A stretch of 33,496 nt of DNA from Listeria grandensis FSL F6-0971. GTDB lineage: Bacteria; Bacillota; Bacilli; Lactobacillales; Listeriaceae. Below, piece by piece: positions 28,209 through 33,496 of the stretch. The position numbers and the translations under genes are program-made. Position 1 is the first letter of the stretch. Every line of letters starts with the position of its first letter. Where the stretch lies: contig NZ_AODD01000021.1 in assembly GCF_000525835.1 (NCBI RefSeq), forward strand, positions 1 through 33,496, written 5' to 3'. The notes under the pieces are model-generated. The model had not been told where the DNA came from, did no database searches, and saw only the letters and a list, made by a program, of their open reading frames with translations.

Positions 28209-28259
28209 AAAAACACGCAAAACAAGCTCCCGTTCTAGGATCTTGTTTTGCGTGTTTTG
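28209..28259. terminator. Bidirectional terminator after ygaC
   Basis: AAAACACGCAAAACAAG / CTTGTTTTGCGTGTTTT perfect stem with a 16-base loop, between the convergent ygaC and nitroreductase remnant. Confidence 0.85.
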
Positions 28260-28263
28260 CCGT

Positions 28264-28751
28264 TTAATAAATGGTTTGGACGTGAGCTTCTAACGATTGA
28301 CGTATCTTTTGGCGACTAGGTTCATCTTTTCGATAGCCAAATGCAAGCATGGCAGAAACACCAAATGTGTCAGTATCCAGCAAGTTTTCAGCGATTAAGA
28401 GCTGCTCGATGGCTTGTTTATCAAAACCCTCAATCGGACAAGAATCGATGCCAATGGCGGCAACACTTGTCATCATGTTTGCCATCGCTAAGTAAGCTTG
28501 CCGACTAGCCCATTCAAAAACAAGTCGGTCGTTCGCAAGTAAATCAAAATCGTTTTCCAAAACATTGCGGAAATGATTCGTGTATCCTTGCAAACATCAG
28601 CAGGCATTTGTGCCACATTTTTAAGATGATTTTGAATATAGTCTGATTCAGGTAATAGACCGTTTTTCGTGCGAGACAACACGATCACAAATTTATCCGC
28701 TGTGCGCGCAATGTGCGACTGGGGTCTTGCAAATGAAGGGGACATCATCAC
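28264..28751 (-). pseudogene. Nitroreductase-family remnant, 5'-truncated and frameshifted
   Basis: The C-terminal part matches FMN-dependent nitroreductases of the NfsB/YfkO type: LVFEWASRQAYLAMANMMTSVAAIGIDSCPIEGFD and a C-terminal AMLAFGYRKDEP. An upstream segment in another frame (ARTADKFVIVLSRTKNG, NHLKNVAQMPADV) continues the same domain; joining them needs one extra base near 28592-28594 (probably T4 instead of T3). The first 50 or so residues, with the FMN phosphate-binding RRTIR and PSSxGxEPW regions, are missing: upstream sequence runs straight into the hairpin at 28781-28810. Unlike the other broken genes here, this one has a deletion too, so it is a real pseudogene. Confidence 0.8.
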
Positions 28752-28780
28752 GAACAGAACGATTTTAACCCAAACGAAAG

Positions 28781-28815
28781 AACCGAGCCAGCCTTAGAAG
28801 CCACTCGGTTTTTTT
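28781..28815 (+). terminator. Hairpin between nitroreductase remnant and ArAE gene
   Basis: AACCGAG / CTCGGTT stem extended by a GCC/GGC-like inner part, followed by TTTTTTT on the plus strand. On the minus strand it is preceded by an A-run and followed by TTCTTT, so it may also end the ArAE transcript. Confidence 0.65.
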
Positions 28816-28824
28816 GCTTGCTCA

Positions 28825-29914
28825 TCACGATTCATGAACATCAATATCGATTTTATTTTCTTCATTATGACGAAGCTTAAAGCTATGCATTAATTTTTCC
28901 AAATAATCCACGGTTTCCTGATAAGCAAAGATACAAGCAATAATCCGCATCAAATGGTACTGATCAATGCCAACATCCTCATCAACCTTATCAAATTCCT
29001 CCATCTCATTCAAAAATAATTTCATCAAATCTTTCGGATCCTGTGAAAAATGCTTCTCCGCATAATTCAAATCGACAGAGACCTTATCAATATACGTGAG
29101 TAAGAGCTGCTCATGTGTATCCGTCAAATAATCGATCTGCCTTCGAATGAGCTCCTGTTTGTCAGGAGGTAATTGAAGAAAATCATTTTCATACCGGTGT
29201 AGTATTTTCAATAGCTCGTAACCTTTCTGCGAACAAAGAATCATTTGCCGATAGACGGCGATTTTTCGAGATTTCGAGATCTTTGTTCGTCGCAAAAACG
29301 TTCGCTCTTCACGGTACAATTCGTAGTAGCTACTCATTTGTGTAATCTGCTTTTGCATCCATTTCATGTCTTTTTTTTAGCAATGGGAAATCTGCCGCGT
29401 GTCGCAAGTTAAGTTTAATCCAGCGCATAATCTCATCATTTGTACTATAAATGAACTGGAATAAAGTCACCTCATATTTGGGTGGCAGGAAGATCAAGTT
29501 CACGATAAAAGCAGCGACAAGACCGAGCATAATCGTTCCGAATCGCGTGAGAGCAACCATCAAGAAGTCACTGTTCGGCGAATCCATCACGATGACAAGT
29601 GTCACAAGTGCTAGTCCAATCGTGTTTTCCAGTTTAAATTGAATCAACATTGCCACACAAAGAATGGATGCAATCCCAATGAGAATGAAATCATTGCCAA
29701 TATAAAGTCCGAATCCGATTGCAATTGCCGCTCCAATCACATTCCCTTGCGCTCGTTGCAAAATCTCTAAATACGACCGGTAAATCGATGGTTGCACTGC
29801 AAAAATTGCGGAAATCCCTGCTAAAGAAGGAGATGGAGAATGACAAAGCTGCGCAATAAAAAGTGCTAAACTAATCGCAATACCTGTTTTTAGAATCCTA
29901 GCCCCGAATTTCAT
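28825..29914 (-). pseudogene. Aromatic-acid-exporter family membrane protein (YqjA/DUF939), one frameshift
   Basis: The first part has about five transmembrane segments (KTGIAISLALFIAQ, NVIGAAIAIGFGLYIG, LALVTLVIVMDS, LGLVAAFIVNLIFLPP), typical of the ArAE_1/FUSC membrane domain. The second part is the soluble helical ArAE_1_C domain (EERTFLRRTKISKSRKIA through KLMHSFKLRHNEE). The frame breaks between them at an A8 run on the coding strand (29371-29378 as T8). With A7 the reading goes DFPLLKKDMKWMQKQITQ and gives one protein of 362 residues. Family members are thought to export aromatic acids or similar compounds; the Firmicute branch is poorly known. AAAGGA lies about ten bases before the ATG. 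If the break is real, a membrane-only protein of 194 residues is made. Confidence 0.82.
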
Positions 29915-30005
29915 CGCTGGTTATTCCTTTCTTTCATGTAATTGAGTACAAAAAATCCTAACTCGTTTCTCCTATTATAACCGTAAAACCAGGTTTGCAA
30001 ACAAA

Positions 30006-31298
30006 TCATCGTGCCATTTTTTCAAAAACACGTGATACAGCAACGAGTGTAGTATCAATATCTGCCTGTGTGTGTGCGGTTGTAATAAACCAAGCTTCGT
30101 ATTTCGAAGGAGCCAGCATAATCCCTTCTTCTAGCATAAGTTTAAAGAACTGGCCAAACTGTTCGCCGTCTGTTGATTGCGCATCAGCATACGTCACAAT
30201 TTCTTGATCAGTGAAGTAAACTGTTAGGGCACCTTTAATCTGATTGACCGTAATGGTGATACCATACTGCGTTGCTGCTTCTGAAATTCCCCTTTTAAGC
30301 GCTGTACCGAATTTTTCAAAGCGATCGTATATACCGTCTTTTTGTAAGACTTCTAAACAAGCGATCCCAGCCTGAATGGAAGCAGGATTTCCGGCCATCG
30401 TTCCAGCTTGATACGCCGGACCAAGCGGTGCCACTTTTTCCATAATATCAATGCGACCACCGTAAGCCCCGATTGGCAAACCGCCACCAATAATTTTGCC
30501 GAGTGCCGTCAGATCAGGCGTTACGTTTAGCAGATTTTGTGCACCTCCATACATAAAACGAAATGCTGTGATGACCTCATCGTAAATAACCAGCGCCCCA
30601 GCCTCGTGTGTCAGTTCATTCACGGTCTCCAGGAAGCCATCCACAGGCCCAACAATACCAAAATTCCCAATAATAGGTTCCACTAAAACGGCCGCAACTT
30701 GATCTCCCCAAACGCGCAACGCTTCTTTAAAACTCGCGATATCGTTGAAAGGAACAGTGATCACTTCCTCCGCAGTAGCTTTCGTAACCCCAGCAGAATC
30801 AGGTGTACCAAGTGTTGAAGGACCCGACCCAGCTTCCACTAACACCAAATCAAAATGACCATGATAAGAGCCAGCAAATTTTATAATTTTATCACGTCCA
30901 GTGAAAGCTCGCGCCACACGAATCGTTGTCATCACAGCCTCTGTACCGGAATTCGTAAAACGCACTTTCTCTAAAGAGGGGATAGCTTCTTTCAACATTT
31001 TCGCAAAAGTAACCTCATGCCTTGTTGGCGTTCCATATAAAATCCCGGTTTCCGCCGCATGCGTAATTGCCTTCGTAATGTGAGGATGAGCGTGCCCTGT
31101 AATAATTGGTCCATAAGCCGCCAAATAATCAATGTACTTATTACCGTCAACATCCCAGAAATAAGCGCCGCTCGCGCGTTCCATCGTTACAGGGACACCA
31201 CCACCAACACCTTTGTAAGAACGCGAGGGGCTGTTAACGCCACCAACAATATGTGAGAGTGCCTCCGTATGTAACTTTTCCGATTCTGAATGGTTCAT
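30006..31298 (-). CDS. gsaB: Glutamate-1-semialdehyde 2,1-aminomutase (second copy type)
   Basis: 430 residues. PLP enzyme that converts glutamate-1-semialdehyde to 5-aminolevulinate, the first committed tetrapyrrole precursor. Visible: [38 protein letters not shown], the PLP-binding [11 protein letters not shown] (Asp), catalytic Lys in [19 protein letters not shown], and [10 protein letters not shown]. Start placed at ATG 31298 (MNHSES), matching the start I remember for Listeria; the Shine-Dalgarno AAGGAG is then 12 bases away, and the two earlier ATGs overlap it. No other heme genes adjoin it, as for the gsaB copy in Bacillus, which also sits near perR. Confidence 0.94.
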   Translation of the reverse strand: MNHSESEKLHTEALSHIVGGVNSPSRSYKGVGGGVPVTMERASGAYFWDVDGNKYIDYLAAYGPIITGHAHPHITKAITHAAETGILYGTPTRHEVTFAKMLKEAIPSLEKVRFTNSGTEAVMTTIRVARAFTGRDKIIKFAGSYHGHFDLVLVEAGSGPSTLGTPDSAGVTKATAEEVITVPFNDIASFKEALRVWGDQVAAVLVEPIIGNFGIVGPVDGFLETVNELTHEAGALVIYDEVITAFRFMYGGAQNLLNVTPDLTALGKIIGGGLPIGAYGGRIDIMEKVAPLGPAYQAGTMAGNPASIQAGIACLEVLQKDGIYDRFEKFGTALKRGISEAATQYGITITVNQIKGALTVYFTDQEIVTYADAQSTDGEQFGQFFKLMLEEGIMLAPSKYEAWFITTAHTQADIDTTLVAVSRVFEKMAR

Positions 31299-31337
31299 TT
31301 TTTGATACATCTCCTTCATTAAACTATCTTCCCTTCC

Positions 31338-31366
31338 ATTTTAGTAGAAATAGCCACGAACTGCAA
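31338..31366 (-). promoter_or_regulatory. Sigma-A-type promoter for gsaB
   Basis: On the minus strand TTGCAG, 17 bp spacer, TAAAAT; 40 bp upstream of the start codon and divergent from the promoter at 31385. Confidence 0.7.
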
Positions 31367-31384
31367 TGAATAGAAGCAAGTTCT

Positions 31385-31413
31385 TTGTTTCCTAAACAAA
31401 AAGAAGCTAAAAT
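31385..31413 (+). promoter_or_regulatory. Sigma-A-type promoter for the hydroxyacid dehydrogenase gene
   Basis: TTGTTT, 17 bp spacer, TAAAAT at 31408-31413. The -10 overlaps the ATG at 31412, so that ATG cannot be the start and translation must begin further downstream. Confidence 0.6.
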
Positions 31414-31441
31414 GAAGGGGACGACACGCGAAGAAAGTGAA

Positions 31442-32395
31442 GTGATTTTTTTGGAAATTTTATTTACGATGCCAATTCCAGATGATTTAAAAAAACAGCA
31501 ACAGGAGGCATTTCCCAATCACAACTATTATTACACAGAAGACTTAGAAACTTATCCCCAAATAGTGAGCATAGACTGTCTTGTTACGTATGGCTCTGAC
31601 GTAACAGATGCTATTATTGAAGAGGCACGAGCACTGCGCTGGCTTATGGTTTTCTCAGCAGGGATTGAAGAACTTCCTCATGAAAAGCTACAGGAACAAG
31701 AAATTCTTGTCACGAATGTTCGAGGAATTCACGCTATCCCGATGGCGGAATTTACAATAGCCTACATGCTTTCCCACGTGAAACGCTTAGCCAATTTTTC
31801 CGTCAAACAATCAAAGCACAACTGGGAGCGAGATAAGGAAATAAGCGAGCTGGCAGAAAAAATAATCCTTATCGCAGGTACAGGGGCGATAGGAAGTCAG
31901 ATTGCTCGCTTTGCCAAGGCTTTTCAAATGCAAACGATCGGTGTGAACACCACAGGTAATTCTGTGGAACTTTTTGATCGCGTTGTTTCTATAGAAGAAA
32001 TGCATACAGCGCTACCCGATGCTGAATTTGTCGTATCCATTTTACCTGAGACACCCCAAACAAAGGGAATTTACAAGTTCAAGCATTTCGAAACAATGAA
32101 AAAAAGCGCAGTATTCATTAACATAGGACGAGGCAGCGCCATTTCAGAAGAAGTTTTGCTAGAGGTAGCAACAAAGCAGCCAATTGCACATCTATATCTA
32201 GACGTAACACCGCAAGAGCCATTGCCAAGCGATCACGTATTATGGACTTTTCCCAATATCACGATTACTCCACACGTTTCCGCGCACTCACCAAAATATC
32301 TCTACAGAAGCTTCGAGATTTGGCTTGAAAATGTAGGAAGGTTCCAAAAAGAAGAATCATTATTAAATACGATTAACCTGAATCGAGGCTACTAA
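31442..32395 (+). CDS. D-isomer-specific 2-hydroxyacid dehydrogenase (glycerate/phosphoglycerate dehydrogenase-like)
   Basis: About 317 residues, normal for the family, which reduces 2-keto acids to D-2-hydroxy acids with NAD(P)H. The start is uncertain: GTG 31442 is preferred because earlier candidates (TTG 31385, ATG 31412) lie in or before the promoter; TTG 31451 is also possible. Visible: cofactor loop GTGAIGSQIARFAK, catalytic Arg in NIGRGSAI, an acidic residue in VTPQEPLPSDHVLW, and catalytic His in ITPHVSAHS. The substrate is not predictable. Between gsaB and perR, as in L. monocytogenes as I remember it. Confidence 0.88.
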   Translation: MIFLEILFTMPIPDDLKKQQQEAFPNHNYYYTEDLETYPQIVSIDCLVTYGSDVTDAIIEEARALRWLMVFSAGIEELPHEKLQEQEILVTNVRGIHAIPMAEFTIAYMLSHVKRLANFSVKQSKHNWERDKEISELAEKIILIAGTGAIGSQIARFAKAFQMQTIGVNTTGNSVELFDRVVSIEEMHTALPDAEFVVSILPETPQTKGIYKFKHFETMKKSAVFINIGRGSAISEEVLLEVATKQPIAHLYLDVTPQEPLPSDHVLWTFPNITITPHVSAHSPKYLYRSFEIWLENVGRFQKEESLLNTINLNRGY

Positions 32396-32428
32396 ACCCT
32401 GTTTAAAAAAAAGAATACGCGCCTAATG

Positions 32429-32458
32429 TTGACAGACCAAGCGATTGTTCGGTAGAAT
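32429..32458 (+). promoter_or_regulatory. Promoter for perR, with weak Per-box-like sequence downstream
   Basis: Perfect TTGACA, 18 bp spacer, TAGAAT. Just downstream TTATATGTACAATCTAA (32463-32479) loosely resembles half of a PerR operator (TTATAATnATTATAA); autoregulation is expected from the family but the match is poor. Confidence 0.65.
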
Positions 32459-32499
32459 AGGGTTATATGTACAATCTAAATTAAGCGAGAAAGGAGTGC

Positions 32500-32958
32500 A
32501 TGACGGTGTCTAATTCTCATTCTCATTTACGAGAAGCAATAGATGTCTTGAAAAAAACTGGAGTCAGAATAACTCCTCAACGTCATGCTATACTTGAATT
32601 CTTAATTAATGCTGATACCCATCCTACCGCCGACGAGATTTACAGAGCGCTTGAAGGGAACTTCCCCAATATGAGTGTAGCTACAGTTTACAATAATCTA
32701 CGCGTATTCCGAGAAGCAGGACTAATTAAAGAATTACCATATGGCGATTCATCCAGCCGATTTGATTTTTCGACATCCGAGCATTATCATGCCATATGCA
32801 ATGAATGTGGAAAGATAGTAGATTTTCATTATCCCGGTTTAGACGAAGTAGAACATTTTGCCGCAAGTGTAACAGGCTATGAAGTAAATAAACATCGACT
32901 AGAAGTTTATGGAACTTGTCCAGAATGCCAAGCAAAGAATAACACTCAAAATATATAA
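32500..32958 (+). CDS. perR: Peroxide-responsive repressor PerR (Fur family)
   Basis: 152 residues. Iron- or manganese-bound repressor that controls catalase, Dps, heme and iron genes and loses DNA binding when peroxide oxidises its metal-site histidines. Very close to B. subtilis PerR by eye: winged-helix [15 protein letters not shown] and [19 protein letters not shown]; metal-site His in [32 protein letters not shown] with the Asp and His ligands; and structural zinc cysteines CNEC and CPEC. The Asp in IVDFHYPG supports PerR rather than Fur or Zur. AAGGAG lies only three bases before ATG 32500; GTG 32506 is an alternative with nine-base spacing. Confidence 0.95.
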   Translation: MTVSNSHSHLREAIDVLKKTGVRITPQRHAILEFLINADTHPTADEIYRALEGNFPNMSVATVYNNLRVFREAGLIKELPYGDSSSRFDFSTSEHYHAICNECGKIVDFHYPGLDEVEHFAASVTGYEVNKHRLEVYGTCPECQAKNNTQNI

Positions 32959-32968
32959 AACATCCAGC

Positions 32969-33007
32969 AAAACCATCATATCAGCCGATCTGGTGGTTTT
33001 CTTTTTT
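32969..33007 (+). terminator. Rho-independent terminator after perR
   Basis: AAAACCATCA / TGGTGGTTTT stem (one G-T pair) with a 12-base loop followed by CTTTTTT. Confidence 0.8.
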
Positions 33008-33147
33008 AGTGGATGCATAAAAGTGTAAAAATTTATGCAAAAAAATTTATAAAAAGAAAAATGGCTTCACGGCAATGTTTAACGCATACATTTTTGCGGA
33101 ATTAGACTACCGTATGAAAAAAAACTCAAATAATATGGATAACTTGG

Positions 33148-33176
33148 TTGACATTGCTTGGATAAATTGATATATT
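33148..33176 (+). promoter_or_regulatory. rRNA operon promoter P1
   Basis: Perfect TTGACA, 17 bp spacer, TATATT, about 97 bp upstream of P2. Tandem near-consensus promoters before a long untranslated leader are typical of Firmicute rRNA operons. Confidence 0.8.
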
Positions 33177-33244
33177 AGTTCTCGGCGCTACTAATTCAAC
33201 GTTTTTACACAGAAAAATATCACAAAAAAAATTATTTAAAATTG

Positions 33245-33273
33245 TTGACAGATAAGTGCTCGAATGGTATGAT
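33245..33273 (+). promoter_or_regulatory. rRNA operon promoter P2
   Basis: Perfect TTGACA at 33245-33250, 17 bp spacer, TATGAT at 33268-33273, the stronger of the pair by consensus. Confidence 0.82.
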
Positions 33274-33279
33274 TTAAAA

Positions 33280-33496
33280 GTCGCAAAAAACAAAACAACT
33301 TGAGTGATAGCAACGCGGAAATGACCTTTGAAAACTGAACAGAAACAAAGATAAAACCAAGAAGACAGCAATGTTTTCGGGTAAGAATCACAGGACGGAA
33401 ATAGAGAGCTATTTCCACAAGTAATACTAGTAAAATTATTTGCTAGCGAAGTCAATTTGACGCAAGGATCTTATTTCACGGTGTTGAATAAGTATT
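33280..33496 (+). other. rRNA operon leader (16S begins beyond the window)
   Basis: Untranslated leader downstream of P1/P2. It holds a boxA-like antitermination sequence with the familiar CCTTTGAAAACTGAACA text (33325-33341) and a perfect 8-bp hairpin GGAAATAG/CTATTTCC at 33397-33416. The conserved 16S start (AGAGTTTGATCCTGGCTC) is not reached by 33496. The whole gap 32959-33496 otherwise holds only the perR terminator, the two promoters and an A/T-rich stretch at 33010-33140; no supportable gene. Confidence 0.75.

Noticed and set aside
32463-32479. PerR operator upstream of perR
   Set aside because: Only a loose half match to the Per box; mentioned with the promoter but not called as a site.

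Overview
The window looks like chromosome from a low-GC Firmicute of the family Listeriaceae, most likely a Listeria species outside the L. monocytogenes group. This is inferred from gene order and protein resemblance as I remember them, not from a search. Much of the right half follows the Bacillus subtilis order yfhF - recX - yfhJ - yfhP - mutY (yfhQ) - fabL (ygaA) - ygaC - gsaB - perR. The left half (lichenan/cellobiose PTS, a MupG-like protein, an extra MreB, an MFS transporter, an AmpS peptidase, flavodoxin, Map) follows the Listeria order.

Layout. 1-3044: sugar-uptake genes (PTS IIC cut by the window edge, PTS IIA, DUF871/MupG-like glycosidase), with two tandem copies of a hairpin repeat between IIC and IIA. 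3187-7355: a large YhgE/Pip membrane protein, tRNA-Arg(CCU) on the minus strand, and a lipoprotein. 7402-9648 (minus): two tandem MreB-like genes; the first one transcribed has lost key ATPase residues. 9776-13770 (minus): MFS transporter, frameshifted ampS, a third hairpin-repeat copy, a small unknown protein and flavodoxin. 14043-22185 (mostly plus): map, AAC(3)-like acetyltransferase, yfkK, YihY-type membrane protein, RlmCD-type rRNA methyltransferase, GNAT, VanZ-like protein and mprF. 22234-27366: TIGR01777 epimerase, recX, yfhJ, yfhP, frameshifted mutY, fabL. 27461-29914: fourth repeat copy and a damaged block (ygaC with two frameshifts, a truncated nitroreductase, a frameshifted aromatic-acid-exporter family protein). 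30006-32958: gsaB, a D-2-hydroxyacid dehydrogenase and perR. 32959-33496: two consensus promoters and the leader of an rRNA operon; 16S itself lies past the window end.

Three things stand out. (1) A dispersed element of about 120 bp, present four times, folds into one long hairpin whose stems differ between copies in a base-pair-preserving way, so structure appears to be under selection. (2) An MreB paralogue aligns without gaps to its neighbour over about 210 residues but has Ala, Asn and Asn where the catalytic Glu, the phosphate-2 Asp and a nucleotide-site Glu should be. (3) Four genes carry five single-base frameshifts. Every one is an apparent extra A in an A-run on the coding strand, and three are A8 tracts where A7 would restore the frame. 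This is either a systematic sequencing error or real slippage; one affected gene is the repair gene mutY.

Gene starts were moved downstream where a Shine-Dalgarno sequence lay at or inside the longest ORF start.
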